DNA of 61,265 nt, taken from Bacteroidaceae bacterium. Its GTDB lineage: Bacteria; Bacteroidota; Bacteroidia; Bacteroidales; Bacteroidaceae. Positions 46,773-56,780 of the stretch are shown piece after piece. The notes under the pieces were generated by a model. It saw only the letters and a program-made list of their open reading frames with translations, did not search any database and was not told where the DNA came from. How positions within the stretch are numbered: position 1 is the stretch's first letter; each line of letters begins with the position of its first letter. The position numbers and the translations under genes were made by a program. Where the stretch lies: contig JAFYRW010000010.1 in assembly GCA_017546785.1 (NCBI GenBank), positions 1 to 61,265 of the forward strand, given 5' to 3'.

Positions 46773-47453
46773 ATGAGAGAATTACCTGTTGTAACTAAAA
46801 ATTTGCTTGCAATAAACGTCGTTATGTTTTTTGCGACAATGGTTGCTACACGATACGGAATAAATTTAGATGAGTATTTGGGCCTTCACCTTTTTCTTGC
46901 CGAGGATTTTCGACCCATTCAGCTGGTTACCTATATGTTTATGCACGGTGATTTCAGACATATTCTCTTCAATATGTTTGCTGTGTGGATGTTCGGTCGT
47001 GTGCTCGAGAGTGTGTGGGGCCCCAAACGCTTTCTGATATACTATTTTGTGGCAGGAATAGGCGCGGGAATCATACAGGAGATTGTACAGTATTTTTACT
47101 ATATTACTGAACTTGCACAGTACGACTTTGTGGCCTTCCCCAATATGAGAGTCCCTATGGCTGAGTATCTTAATATGTGGGTTACTGTCGGTGCTTCGGG
47201 TGCGGTGTATGCGCTGCTGCTTGCCTTTGCAATGACATTTCCCAATGAGCGTCTTTTTGTGTTTCCTATCCCTGTGCCCATAAAGGCAAAATATTTTGTC
47301 CTTTGCTATGGTCTTTTGGAGCTTTTCTTGGGTGTAGCACCCAATGTGAACGATAATGTAGCACATTTTGCTCACCTCGGTGGAATGCTCTTTGGCTTTA
47401 TTCTGATTATTATTTGGCGTAAAACAGGAAAAATCTATGGCCCGTATAATTGA
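46773..47453 (+). CDS. Rhomboid family intramembrane serine protease 1
   Basis: This 226-residue intramembrane protease cleaves transmembrane helices. I start at the ATG at 46773, not at the in-frame TTG nine bases upstream. Multiple membrane spans are visible. The catalytic Ser142 is in GASGAVY and the His201 in FAHLGGM. The family WR-like loop region and the HxxxN motif (HILFNMFAVWMFG near residue 63) are recognisable. It overlaps the second rhomboid gene by 17 nt, so the two are co-transcribed. Confidence 0.93.
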   Translation: MRELPVVTKNLLAINVVMFFATMVATRYGINLDEYLGLHLFLAEDFRPIQLVTYMFMHGDFRHILFNMFAVWMFGRVLESVWGPKRFLIYYFVAGIGAGIIQEIVQYFYYITELAQYDFVAFPNMRVPMAEYLNMWVTVGASGAVYALLLAFAMTFPNERLFVFPIPVPIKAKYFVLCYGLLELFLGVAPNVNDNVAHFAHLGGMLFGFILIIIWRKTGKIYGPYN

Positions 47454-48348
47454 TGAACTTATAAGGAACTTCAGGAGCGAGAGTGTCGTCGGAAAATTCA
47501 TATATGCAAACGTTGCCATCTATCTTGTGGTAGCGGTTGTAACTGTTCTTTCCACTCTTTTTGGCCTTAATGTGCCGGTAAAGACTTTTGTAAGCTTTTT
47601 TGAATTGCCTGCATCGTTGCAGCAACTGCTCTGTCACCCCTGGTCGCTCTTGAGCTATATGTTTCTGCACGGAGGGCTTACTCATATTCTTTGGAATATG
47701 GTTGCACTGTACTATTTCGGCAAGATATTCCTCTCTTTCTATTCTACTCGCCATTTTGTAGGCGTCTATTTGTTCGGCGGTATTATGGGTGGAATATTCT
47801 ATGTGGCTGCATATAATCTGCTGCCCTTCTTCTCGGGCGAGGCGAATGGTGCCTATCTTGTGGGTGCCTCGGCAGCGGTGCTTGCCGTTGTTATGGCTGC
47901 CGCAATGCGTAATCCCTCGTACAGAATAAACCTTTTCCTCTTTGGAACAATGAGGCTTATAACCGTCGCTATAGTTACGGTTCTTGCATCGTTGCTGCTC
48001 TCAACTTCTTCGAACGCCGGAGGCAATATTGCCCATTTGGGTGGTGCCTTTGCCGGATGGGCCTTTGCCTATATGCTCAACAAGGGGTGGGATCTCACAA
48101 AAGGCATAAATGCTGTTATCGACTTTTTTGCCAATCTCTCTACCCGTAAGTTTACCTTTAAGCGTAAGCCTAAAATGAAATTTACATCAGCGTCGGGCTG
48201 CAAGCATTCCGCCGATTATGAATATAATGCGCGCAAAAAAGAGCAGAGCGAAGATATTGATAAAATCCTCGATAAAGTGAAGAAGAGTGGCTATTCCTCG
48301 CTCAGCGACGACGAAAAGCGTCGTCTGTTCGATGCTTCTAATAGATAG
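47437..48348 (+). CDS. Rhomboid family intramembrane serine protease 2
   Basis: A 303-residue rhomboid with catalytic Ser145 (GASAAVLAV) and His200 (IAHLGGAFAG). It also has HILWNMVALYYFGK near residue 83. After the last membrane span it carries a soluble C-terminal segment of about 85 residues that is highly charged (KKEQSEDIDKILDKVKKS). It ends with a SLSDDEKRRLFDASN motif like that of other Bacteroidota rhomboids. The two rhomboids are adjacent and could be alternative or cooperating proteases; their substrates are unknown. Confidence 0.93.
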   Translation: MARIIDELIRNFRSESVVGKFIYANVAIYLVVAVVTVLSTLFGLNVPVKTFVSFFELPASLQQLLCHPWSLLSYMFLHGGLTHILWNMVALYYFGKIFLSFYSTRHFVGVYLFGGIMGGIFYVAAYNLLPFFSGEANGAYLVGASAAVLAVVMAAAMRNPSYRINLFLFGTMRLITVAIVTVLASLLLSTSSNAGGNIAHLGGAFAGWAFAYMLNKGWDLTKGINAVIDFFANLSTRKFTFKRKPKMKFTSASGCKHSADYEYNARKKEQSEDIDKILDKVKKSGYSSLSDDEKRRLFDASNR

Positions 48349-48394
48349 AATATGCTGTTTTTGCTGTAAAATAGCATATCATTCCCCTGAATTT

Positions 48395-48437
48395 GCAAGA
48401 GATTGTGCCTGAAAAACGCTCAGAAACAATCTCTTGC
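48395..48437 (+). terminator. Putative terminator after the rhomboid genes
   Basis: GCAAGAGATTGT/ACAATCTCTTGC, a perfect 12-bp stem, with extra pairing in the loop (CTGA/TCAG). No long T-run follows, only an A/T-rich stretch. Confidence 0.6.
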
Positions 48438-48480
48438 GGCTATTTATATATATTATTAAATAAAAAAGGTGTTCAGCGTG

Positions 48481-48508
48481 TTTGTTTGAGAAAAAAAAAC
48501 TATATTTG
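48481..48508 (+). promoter_or_regulatory. Promoter of secDF
   Basis: TTTG at 48481-48484 and TATATTTG at 48501-48508 are 20 bases apart, the best-matching promoter in this window. Transcription would start near 48515, about 40 bases before secDF. Confidence 0.75.
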
Positions 48509-48555
48509 CAAACTTTAAAATAGAACAATCTAAATAATAATAAATTTTAATAGAA

Positions 48556-51501
48556 ATGCAAAACAAAGGATTCGTAAAAGTTTTTGCGGCATTGCTTACT
48601 TTGGTGTGCCTTTTCTACCTTTCATTCTCTTTTGTGAATAAACATCATATGGAGAAGGCTGCTGAGCATCCTATGGGTGCACAGCACTACCTCGATTCTA
48701 TGCAGAATGAGAAAGTGTGGATGGGTTACACTCTCAAACGCAGCCGTGAAATGGAGATTGGTCTCGGCTTGGACCTAAAGGGCGGTATGAACGTCATTAT
48801 GGAGGTTTCTGTTGCCGATGTAGTAAAGGCTCTTGCCGACCACAAAGAGGACAAGGCGTTCAACGACGCTATCGCAACAGCTCACAAACAGGCTGTTACC
48901 AGTCAGTCCGATTTTATCACACTGTTTGTTCAAGAGTACAAGAGAATTGCTCCCGAGAGCAGCCTCGCATCGCTTTTTGCTACACAGCAGTTGAAGGATA
49001 AGGTTACAACAACATCAACCGATGCTGAGGTTGTAGCTGTACTCCGCAGCGAGGTTAAGGCAGCTATCGACAACTCTTTCAACGTATTGCGTACACGTAT
49101 CGACCGCTTCGGCGTTGTTCAGCCTAACATTCAGGCATTGGAGGGTTCACTCGGTCGTATTATGATTGAGCTTCCCGGTGTTAAAGAGCCCGAGCGCGTT
49201 CGTAAATTGTTGCAGGGTTCTGCTAACCTTGAATTCTGGGAGACATTCGGTTCACAGGAGATTATCCCCCTCTTCTCAGAGATTGATTCTAAATTGGCAA
49301 TGGCTGCTCCTGTAGAGGAGAAGGCAAGCGAGAGTGAGCCTGCTGCTACAGAGGTTGCAACAGAGAACAGCGACGACCTTGCTGATGCTCTTGCAAGCGA
49401 AAGCACTGAGGCTGCCACACAAGAGGAGTTGAAGAAACAGCATCCTCTTTACGCAGTATTGCAGCCTGCTCAGGCATACGAGGGTAGTTGCGTTGTTGGT
49501 TACGCTCACTACAGAGATACTGCTGCGGTAAATTCTCTTCTCGCTTCGGCTGAGGCTAAGAAGGTTCTTCCCCGCGAGCTTCGTCTATACTGGGGTGTAG
49601 ACGCTATCGATAAGACTACAACAAACCAGATTTATGCATTGTACGCTATCCGTTCGGCACAGCGTAACGGTCGCGCTCCTCTCGAGGGTGATGTTATTAC
49701 CGATGCTGCCGACTCTTTCGACCAGTTTGGCCGTCCCTGTGTGACAATGTCAATGAATACTACCGGTGCTAATGCTTGGGCACGTCTCACAAAGGAGAAT
49801 ATCGGCAAGAATATTGCTATTGTTCTCGACGGTTGTGTATACAGCGCACCCAGCGTAAACAGCGAGATTACCGGTGGACGTTCGGAGATTACCGGTGCAT
49901 TCTCTATCGAGGATACAAAGGACTTGGCAAACGTGCTTCGTTCGGGTAAGATGCCCGCGCCCGCGCGTATTGTACAAGAGGATGTAGTTGGTCCTTCTCT
50001 CGGTCAGGAGTCTATCAATCAGGGTATAATGTCGTTCATTGTTGCATTTATCCTCCTTATGGTGTATATGTGCGCAATCTACGGTATAATCCCCGGTATG
50101 GTTGCCAATATGGCTCTTCTTGTGAACTTCTTCTTTACACTCGGAATCTTGGCATCTTTCCAGGCTGCTCTTACAATGTCGGGTATTGCCGGTATGGTAC
50201 TTACTCTTGGTATGGCTGTCGATGCTAACGTGCTTATCTACGAGCGTGCTAAAGAGGAGTTGCGTGCAGGCAAGAATACACGTGCGGCTCTCGCCGATGG
50301 TTACAAGAACGCTTTCTCGGCTATCTTCGACTCTAACTTTACATCTATCATCACCGGTATAATCCTCTTCTACTTTGGAACAGGTCCTATCCGTGGCTTC
50401 GCAACAACACTTATCATCGGTATCCTCTGCTCATTCTTTACAGCAGTATTCCTCACACGTGTTGTTTACGAGCACTTTATGAATAAGGGTAAATGGCTCA
50501 ATATATCGTTCGTTACTGGCCTTTCTAAGAATTTGATGAAAGACACCAAGTTCAACTTTATGAAGGCTCGTAAGGTGTCGTTCGTTGTTGTTATCGCTCT
50601 TGCTGTTGTGATGGCTATCTCATTTGCGTTCCGTGGCTTGAGTCAGAGCATCGACTTTACCGGTGGACGTAACTTTGTTGTTCAGTTCGAGAAAGAGGTT
50701 GAGCCCGAGACTGTACGTGCTTTGTTGCGCGAAAAGATTACAGAGGACAACGTACAGGCTATTGCTCTTGGAACTGACAAAAAGACGATCCGTATCACAA
50801 CAAACTACCGCATAGAGGATGAGTCGGAGAATGTTGATAAGGAGATTGAGATGTTCCTCTACAATGCATTCAAAGAGGCTGACTTGTTGAGCAGCAATCT
50901 TGCGTTCGAGACATTCGTGGATTATGACAACCGTGCGGGTGGTTCAATCATCAGCTCACAGAAGGTTGGTCCCAGCATCGCTGACGATATTAAGACTAGC
51001 GCTATCTGGTCGGTTATCTTGGCTATGATTGCTATCTTTGTCTACATTTTGGTTCGTTTCCGCAATGTAGCATATAGCTTGGGTTCTATCGTTGCTTTGG
51101 CATTCGACGTTACATTCATCATTGGTTGCTACTCATTGTTGTATGGTATTTTGCCAATGTCGCTTGAGGTTGATCAGACATTCATCGGTGCTATTCTTAC
51201 TGCTATCGGTTACTCTATCAACGATAAGGTGGTTATCTTTGACCGTGTACGCGAGTTTACTACACTCTATCCCAAACACGACAAAGCTCTCCTCTTCAAC
51301 GACTCGTTGAATACAACTCTTGCACGTACAATCAACACATCTATCAGTACTTTGGTTGTGTTGCTCTGTATCTTTATCCTTGGTGGCGACAGCATCCGTA
51401 GCTTCTCGTTCGCGATGATTCTTGGTGTTATCTTCGGTACACTTTCATCGTTGTTCATTGCTGCTCCTGTTGCTTATATGACAATGCGCAAGCGTAAGTA
51501 A
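48556..51501 (+). CDS. secDF: SecDF protein translocase subunit (fused)
   Basis: SecD and SecF joined in one 981-residue protein, as is usual in this phylum; it uses the proton gradient to help pull proteins through SecYEG. Residues 1-30 contain the first membrane span. The SecD part has LGLDLKGGMNV near 70 and the DFDF-type membrane motif LGMAVDANVLIYERAKEELR near 553. SecF shows SQSIDFTGGRNFVVQF near 695 and IGYSINDKVVIFDRVREF near 885. Between about 250 and 295 lies a Glu/Ala-rich segment (KASESEPAATEVATENSDD) that seems an insertion. It is monocistronic, ending in a strong terminator. Confidence 0.96.
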   Translation: MQNKGFVKVFAALLTLVCLFYLSFSFVNKHHMEKAAEHPMGAQHYLDSMQNEKVWMGYTLKRSREMEIGLGLDLKGGMNVIMEVSVADVVKALADHKEDKAFNDAIATAHKQAVTSQSDFITLFVQEYKRIAPESSLASLFATQQLKDKVTTTSTDAEVVAVLRSEVKAAIDNSFNVLRTRIDRFGVVQPNIQALEGSLGRIMIELPGVKEPERVRKLLQGSANLEFWETFGSQEIIPLFSEIDSKLAMAAPVEEKASESEPAATEVATENSDDLADALASESTEAATQEELKKQHPLYAVLQPAQAYEGSCVVGYAHYRDTAAVNSLLASAEAKKVLPRELRLYWGVDAIDKTTTNQIYALYAIRSAQRNGRAPLEGDVITDAADSFDQFGRPCVTMSMNTTGANAWARLTKENIGKNIAIVLDGCVYSAPSVNSEITGGRSEITGAFSIEDTKDLANVLRSGKMPAPARIVQEDVVGPSLGQESINQGIMSFIVAFILLMVYMCAIYGIIPGMVANMALLVNFFFTLGILASFQAALTMSGIAGMVLTLGMAVDANVLIYERAKEELRAGKNTRAALADGYKNAFSAIFDSNFTSIITGIILFYFGTGPIRGFATTLIIGILCSFFTAVFLTRVVYEHFMNKGKWLNISFVTGLSKNLMKDTKFNFMKARKVSFVVVIALAVVMAISFAFRGLSQSIDFTGGRNFVVQFEKEVEPETVRALLREKITEDNVQAIALGTDKKTIRITTNYRIEDESENVDKEIEMFLYNAFKEADLLSSNLAFETFVDYDNRAGGSIISSQKVGPSIADDIKTSAIWSVILAMIAIFVYILVRFRNVAYSLGSIVALAFDVTFIIGCYSLLYGILPMSLEVDQTFIGAILTAIGYSINDKVVIFDRVREFTTLYPKHDKALLFNDSLNTTLARTINTSISTLVVLLCIFILGGDSIRSFSFAMILGVIFGTLSSLFIAAPVAYMTMRKRK

Positions 51502-51519
51502 ACGAATTTTAGAATATGA

Positions 51520-51554
51520 AAAATGCGAGGCTATTTTTAGCCTCGCATTTTTTT
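51520..51554 (+). terminator. Terminator after secDF
   Basis: AAAATGCGAGGCTA/TAGCCTCGCATTTT, a perfect 14-bp stem with TTTT loop and further Ts. The next gene is convergent, and the A-rich left flank could also serve it. Confidence 0.92.
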
Positions 51555-51602
51555 GTTGTTTTTAGAGCATTAAAAGTGGTGAGCCTCGAGTTGATTGTGG
51601 TT

Positions 51603-52889
51603 TTATGCTCTTATCCTGTTTTTAATATGTTCGTAAGCAAAATGGCAGTCGCTGCAGCGCTGTTTGTCGCAATACTCCTTTTGTAGCTGTATGAGTGCCT
51701 GTGTGTCGGCGGCGCAGCTTACCGTTACTCCTTTCTGCGCCCAGCGTCTGGTGATGCCATTCTCCTCGCGTCGCAACGAGTAGAGAAAATCCTCAGCTTT
51801 GCTGCATAGATGCTCCTCTTTGCGGTGCTTGCCATAGGTAAACAGCAATGGGGCTATTGTATTTATTATAAGAAGGTCGCTGTGGCTGTTCTTTAGCGGT
51901 GCGGCGCCCGTTGTCTCGGTGCCCCCGAATTGCAGATGGTATCGCCAATAGCCGTCGGGCTGTGCCTGTAACAGCCTGCGTAGCTCTGATATTGTGTTGC
52001 ACTCTGCTATAGACGAGAGGCTTAACTCCTCCGATGCATACAATTTTGCCAGACGCGCGATGCGTAGGTGAGGTGTTGCACAGCCTACGCTCCATATACT
52101 GCTGTCGAGTGTCTTAAGATTGAATTTTGAGGAAAGGAACTTATATTCTCTTGTAAGCTCGTTGTAATATTTACTCTCTTTGGCCTCCTTAAGATAATAC
52201 GACGGAATGCTCTTCTCGTTGAGCAGGCCCGCCTGCCCAAAAAAGATAGCCTCAATCTGCAGTATGTTGTTGCGGTGCTTGCCCAATGCCTGCATATTGA
52301 GCGTTGAGCCCCACTCCTCGAATACTCGGCTTTGTACCCCGAATCCAAAGTTCCTTGCCAATAATTTGAATAGGGTATCGTCCCAACGTTGGTCGCACTC
52401 TTTGTGCAGCGCCTCTATGCGTCGTGCCTTGTCCTCGATTCTCTCTACCAAGAGACGCGACAGGCAGCTGTGTAGCTTTATCTCCTCCATATGTGCAATT
52501 GTGCCGGCACATTGCAAGGGGATGTTGTTTGCCGCATCGTTGTATTCGCGTGCAACATCATCGGGATATTCAATCTTTAGCTGATGGATGAACTCCCCGT
52601 GTGGACGCATAGTCTCAATATCGTCCTCGTGGGTTACGTGCAGTATCACATTCTTGTATGTCCCCTTGTTGCGTCGCAGCTCCTTTTCCCAGTCGCTGCT
52701 TTTATGGTGCAGTACTACATTGCCCGACCACTCCTTGTTGCCTATTATCAGTCGTGCATCGTGAAAGACGCTCTCTTTTTTGTCGCATCGGCCGGTGTTT
52801 ATAATCTTTATGCTCTCCCCGCCTGTAGTAGAGAGCTTCTCTTTAGGCAGTATCCTGTTTGCCCAAATGTAATGCATTAGTGTATTCAT
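51603..52889 (-). CDS. DUF2851 family protein
   Basis: This 428-residue protein belongs to DUF2851, a family of unknown function common in Bacteroidota. Recognisable blocks are QRWDDTLFKLLARNFGFGVQ near residue 182, then ILQIEAIFFGQAGLLNE and a long helical part. The end has the cysteine set CDKQRCSDCHFAYEHI, which may bind a metal. I use the ATG at 52889 (MNTLMHYIWANRILP). An in-frame ATG nine codons upstream precedes no homologous sequence. A hairpin (52926-52963) separates it from the PgpH-like gene upstream on the same strand. Confidence 0.85.
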   Translation of the reverse strand: MNTLMHYIWANRILPKEKLSTTGGESIKIINTGRCDKKESVFHDARLIIGNKEWSGNVVLHHKSSDWEKELRRNKGTYKNVILHVTHEDDIETMRPHGEFIHQLKIEYPDDVAREYNDAANNIPLQCAGTIAHMEEIKLHSCLSRLLVERIEDKARRIEALHKECDQRWDDTLFKLLARNFGFGVQSRVFEEWGSTLNMQALGKHRNNILQIEAIFFGQAGLLNEKSIPSYYLKEAKESKYYNELTREYKFLSSKFNLKTLDSSIWSVGCATPHLRIARLAKLYASEELSLSSIAECNTISELRRLLQAQPDGYWRYHLQFGGTETTGAAPLKNSHSDLLIINTIAPLLFTYGKHRKEEHLCSKAEDFLYSLRREENGITRRWAQKGVTVSCAADTQALIQLQKEYCDKQRCSDCHFAYEHIKNRIRA

Positions 52890-52925
52890 ATTATACCCTC
52901 CCCTTTCTGTGGGCAAATATCAATA

Positions 52926-52963
52926 TTATCCCGAGCAAAAAACAACTATTTTGCTCGGGATAA
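52926..52963 (-). terminator. Terminator-like hairpin between the PgpH-like and DUF2851 genes
   Basis: TTATCCCGAGCAAAA/TTTTGCTCGGGATAA, a perfect 15-bp stem with an 8-nt loop. It lies 60 bases past the PgpH-like stop on the minus strand. The run of Ts on that side is weak. Confidence 0.7.
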
Positions 52964-53023
52964 CCTTCTGTTTTAACACTATTTTACATTTATTTTTTTA
53001 TCCCTTATATTATATAAGGTGTA

Positions 53024-55072
53024 TTACTTCTCGGCAGGATAGCTTATGCGAGTGTGGTAGATAGCTTTCAGACGCTCCTTGAATACTCCTTTTATTATAT
53101 CAATCTCCTGGAATGTAATGGGACTCGTATTCAATGTGCCTTCGTTTATTTTACTGTCGATAATCTTATTTACTAAATTATCGATATTCTCGGCTGTATA
53201 TTCGCTTATGCTGTGCGAAGCAGCTTCCACGCAGTCGGCAAGCATAAGTATCGCCTGCTCGCGTGTGAAGGGATTGGGGCCGGGGTATGTGAATTTTGAC
53301 TCGTCGATAGCCTCGCCCGGATGTTCGTTCTTGTATGTTATGTAGAAATATCCGACCTTGCTCTTTCCGTGGTGAGTAAGTATAAAATCTTTTATTGCCT
53401 GTGGCAGGCTGTGCTTCTCGGCGAGTGCAGCACCGTCGGTAACGTGCTTTATTATTATCTGTGCGCTCTCCTGCGGTGTCAGTTGGTTGTGCGGGTTTAT
53501 TCCTCCGCTCTGATTCTCGGTGAAATATATTGGTGCAAGAGTCTTGCCAATATCGTGGAACAATGCTCCTGTTCTTACCTCGAGGCTGTTTGCGCCAATG
53601 GCACTCGCTGCCTCCGCAGCAAGGTTACCTACCTGAACCGAATGTTGGAATGTTCCGGGAGCATCCTGCGATAGCTTGCGCAAGAGCTTACTGCTTACAT
53701 TAGACAGCTCAATGAGTGTGACGTTCGAAATGAATCCGAAGAGCTTCTCTATGATGAACATCATCGGGTAGGCAAAGAGCAGCAGAATGGCATTTACCAC
53801 AAAATAGAAATACATTCTTGGCTCAATCTTTGCAATGTCGTTCTCTACTATCAGCTGATAGCACAAATAGAGTACTGAATAGGTGAGCAGAATGAAGAAT
53901 ACGCAGTGGAACATCTGCGAGCGTGACGACAGCTCCTTCATACAGAATATGGCGACGCATCCTGCCATAATCTGCAGGAAGAGGAACTCATAGGATGCTG
54001 TAAGCATTACCGAGCATAGGATAATGCTTGTTGTGTGGGTGACAAATGCTGTTCGTGTGTCGGTGAAAAGGGTGAGTATTATAGGTACCATTGTCAGCGG
54101 CAACATAAAGACATTGCCTATGCGCGCCTGCATCATTATTCCAACAATCACGGGGAAGAGCGTTGCCAATAGCATTACAAGCAGGAATTGGTTGTAATTT
54201 TGCCTTGTCTCGTTGCTGTATATATAAATATAGGAGAAGAGAATGATAAAACAGAAAAGCACAAAGCCTATCTGTCCCAACAGAATGATTGTGCTTTTGT
54301 TGTTGTCGTCGCGTCTCTTTTCCAATTCAAATTGGTACGACTGCAGCACCTGCATAGTCTCGGCGTCTATGATGTCTCCTTTGCTTATAATCTTCTGCCC
54401 CTCCTGTACAACGCCATTGCTCAACGAAATGGAGTTAAGAATCTCGTTAAGCACCTTCTCCGACTTTACAGAATCGTATACTATGTTTGCGTTTATATAC
54501 TCCTCGAGACGCAGACGGTTGATGACCTCTTTGGGAAGAGTGTCGCCAAAGACAAGCCTGCGGTAAGCGTCGGGCTTCTTTAGAAAATGGTCGCAATTGG
54601 CTGATGTTGAAATATTGTCGGCAACGAGCTTTACGTATCGCGAGTTTCCCCTGTTTACAATCTCAAGGCCTTCGGCCGATATAATGCCTTTCTCATATAT
54701 CTGACGGAGCTTGTTCTTGTAGGCCACATACTGCTCCTCGCTGATGTAGTTGTAATATTCGTTGTTGTATTTGCGTCGGAACTCCTGAAGGGCTGCCTCG
54801 GCAACCTCAAGGTCTTTTGTAAAGTAAGGCTCGAATGCCGATCTTATACTATCGCTCTCGGCCTTTAGCTGTTCGTTGCTCTTGTATACCGGGAAATTGA
54901 ATTTTGCAATAATCTGTCCGTAGCTCCACGGGGTGTTTATGCTGTATCGGTAGTTGAAAATTTTGTCGCGAGGCATAAAGTATACCACCGCCGTAATACA
55001 GGCGAGTGTTATAAGAACGTGTGATATTATCTCTATCCTTTTCTTTATGGCAACTTTAATCTTGTGTTTCAT
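53024..55072 (-). CDS. 7TM receptor-type HD phosphodiesterase (PgpH-like)
   Basis: A 682-residue membrane protein that most resembles the 7TMR-HD family, whose members degrade cyclic di-AMP. One membrane span lies near residues 14-32, followed by an extracytoplasmic domain up to about 265. Then come seven hydrophobic spans at about 268-450. The cytoplasmic HD domain is visible by GTFQHSVQVGNLAAEAASAI near 475, LFHDIGK near 505, LTHHGKS near 568 and MLADCVEAASH near 613. Key HD residues are present, so it should be active. Its own promoter is at 55098-55125. Confidence 0.93.
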   Translation of the reverse strand: MKHKIKVAIKKRIEIISHVLITLACITAVVYFMPRDKIFNYRYSINTPWSYGQIIAKFNFPVYKSNEQLKAESDSIRSAFEPYFTKDLEVAEAALQEFRRKYNNEYYNYISEEQYVAYKNKLRQIYEKGIISAEGLEIVNRGNSRYVKLVADNISTSANCDHFLKKPDAYRRLVFGDTLPKEVINRLRLEEYINANIVYDSVKSEKVLNEILNSISLSNGVVQEGQKIISKGDIIDAETMQVLQSYQFELEKRRDDNNKSTIILLGQIGFVLFCFIILFSYIYIYSNETRQNYNQFLLVMLLATLFPVIVGIMMQARIGNVFMLPLTMVPIILTLFTDTRTAFVTHTTSIILCSVMLTASYEFLFLQIMAGCVAIFCMKELSSRSQMFHCVFFILLTYSVLYLCYQLIVENDIAKIEPRMYFYFVVNAILLLFAYPMMFIIEKLFGFISNVTLIELSNVSSKLLRKLSQDAPGTFQHSVQVGNLAAEAASAIGANSLEVRTGALFHDIGKTLAPIYFTENQSGGINPHNQLTPQESAQIIIKHVTDGAALAEKHSLPQAIKDFILTHHGKSKVGYFYITYKNEHPGEAIDESKFTYPGPNPFTREQAILMLADCVEAASHSISEYTAENIDNLVNKIIDSKINEGTLNTSPITFQEIDIIKGVFKERLKAIYHTRISYPAEK

Positions 55073-55097
55073 AATGCAGTAACTGAATGTTTGTCTT

Positions 55098-55125
55098 CAA
55101 AAGTAGTAAAAAAAAGCCAAACAAA
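55098..55125 (-). promoter_or_regulatory. Promoter of the PgpH-like gene
   Basis: On the minus strand TTTG (55125-55122) and TACTTTTG (55105-55098) lie 20 bases apart, matching the -33/-7 consensus spacing. The gene starts 26 bases downstream. Confidence 0.65.
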
Positions 55126-55221
55126 TAAACCTCCTGGGATAAATTCTGATTATTGCCGCGCGGGAGCTGTGAACATTAGCAATAGAGCTCCCATCATTTG
55201 TTGTTTTTAAATCTTTTGTAC

Positions 55222-55229
55222 TATCTTTG
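55222..55229 (+). promoter_or_regulatory. Promoter of gltX
   Basis: TATCTTTG, an exact TAnnTTTG, 25 bases before the gltX start. Confidence 0.65.
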
Positions 55230-55253
55230 CAGTGCATTTTAAAAGAATGAATT

Positions 55254-56771
55254 ATGACAGAAAGAAAAGTGAGAGTGCGTTTCGCGCCCAGCCCTACAGG
55301 CCCTTTGCATATTGGCGGAGTAAGAACTGCTTTGTATAACTATCTCTTTGCTAAACAGCACGGTGGAGAGTTCATCTTCCGCATCGAGGATACCGACTCT
55401 AACCGCTTTGTCGAGGGAGCCGAGGAGTATATTCTTGAATCGTTCCGTTGGTTGGGTATTGAGTTTGACGAGGGAGTATCGTTCGGTGGCAATCACGGCC
55501 CCTACAGACAGTCGGAGCGCCGTCACATATACAAGGAGTATGTAAAGATATTGCTCGACAGCGGTAAGGCTTATCTTGCATTCGATACTCCCGAGGAATT
55601 GGACCAGAAACGTAACGAAATAGATAATTTCCAGTATGACGCATCGACACGCTTGCAGATGCGTAACTCGCTTTCTCTCTCGGCCGAGGAGGTGCAGGCT
55701 CTTTTGGACAGCGGCCATCAGTACGTTGTCCGATTCAAGGTTGAGCCCGGAGAAAAAGTTGTTGTAAACGATATTATAAGAGGAGTGGTTACAATAGACT
55801 CTTCTATCCTCGATGATAAGGTACTTTATAAGTCGGCTGATGAGCTTCCTACCTATCACCTTGCCAATATTGTGGACGACCACCTTATGGAGGTATCTCA
55901 CGTTATCCGCGGTGAGGAGTGGTTGCCTTCGGCTCCCTTGCACGTGCTTTTGTATCGCGCCTTTGGTTGGGAGGATACAATGCCTCAGTTTGCTCACCTC
56001 TCTCTGCTGCTTAAGCCCGAGGGTAACGGAAAATTGAGCAAGCGCGACGGTGACCGTCTGGGATTCCCTGTGTTCCCCCTCGAGTGGCACGATCCTAAGA
56101 GCGGTGCAGTCTCTTCGGGATTCCGCGAGTCGGACTATTTGCCCGAGGCTGTGATAAATTTCCTCGCTCTGCTCGGCTGGAACCCCGGCGACGATGTTGA
56201 ACTTATGAATATGCAGCAGTTGATAGAGAAGTTCGACCTTGCAAAATGTAGCAAGGCTGGTGCCCGCTTCGACTACAAAAAGATGATATGGTTCAACCAC
56301 GAATATATTCTCCGTAAGTCGGACGAGGAGATTGCATGTATCTTTATGCCAGTAGTAAAGGCTCACGGCATCGATACTGATATGGTGCTTTTGGAGAAGA
56401 TCGTATCACTTATGAAGGGTCGTGTGAACTTTGTACACGAATTGTGGGATGCCTGCAGCTTCTACTTTGTTGCCCCCACCGAGTACGACGAAAAGACTGC
56501 CAAGAAACGTTGGAAAGAGAATTCTGCACAGCAGATGACCGAGCTTGCTGACCTTTTGGAGAGTCTCGACGACTTCTCGATCGAGAATCAGGATGCAGCC
56601 GTTCACGCTTGGATTGAGCAGAAGGGCTATGGAATGGGCGAGATTATGAACGCCTTCCGCTTGGCATTGGTCGGTGAGGGTAAAGGTCCTCAGATGTTCG
56701 ATATTTCGGGTCTTATTGGCAAGGAGGAGACTCTTGCACGTTTGCGTAGAGCCGTTTCTGTATTAGGATAA
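55254..56771 (+). CDS. gltX: Glutamyl-tRNA synthetase
   Basis: Class I synthetase, 505 residues. The HIGH motif is [20 protein letters not shown] near residue 8 and the KMSKS motif is [16 protein letters not shown] near 262. It is a discriminating GluRS in length and layout. It is followed by the Kdo transferase gene after 9 bases, and the unit has its own promoter. Confidence 0.97.
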   Translation: MTERKVRVRFAPSPTGPLHIGGVRTALYNYLFAKQHGGEFIFRIEDTDSNRFVEGAEEYILESFRWLGIEFDEGVSFGGNHGPYRQSERRHIYKEYVKILLDSGKAYLAFDTPEELDQKRNEIDNFQYDASTRLQMRNSLSLSAEEVQALLDSGHQYVVRFKVEPGEKVVVNDIIRGVVTIDSSILDDKVLYKSADELPTYHLANIVDDHLMEVSHVIRGEEWLPSAPLHVLLYRAFGWEDTMPQFAHLSLLLKPEGNGKLSKRDGDRLGFPVFPLEWHDPKSGAVSSGFRESDYLPEAVINFLALLGWNPGDDVELMNMQQLIEKFDLAKCSKAGARFDYKKMIWFNHEYILRKSDEEIACIFMPVVKAHGIDTDMVLLEKIVSLMKGRVNFVHELWDACSFYFVAPTEYDEKTAKKRWKENSAQQMTELADLLESLDDFSIENQDAAVHAWIEQKGYGMGEIMNAFRLALVGEGKGPQMFDISGLIGKEETLARLRRAVSVLG

Positions 56772-56780
56772 TCCCGTTAT

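Noticed and set aside
55239-56366. 375-codon minus-strand open frame over gltX
   Set aside because: Antisense to the conserved synthetase; the product has no motif and no promoter of its own.
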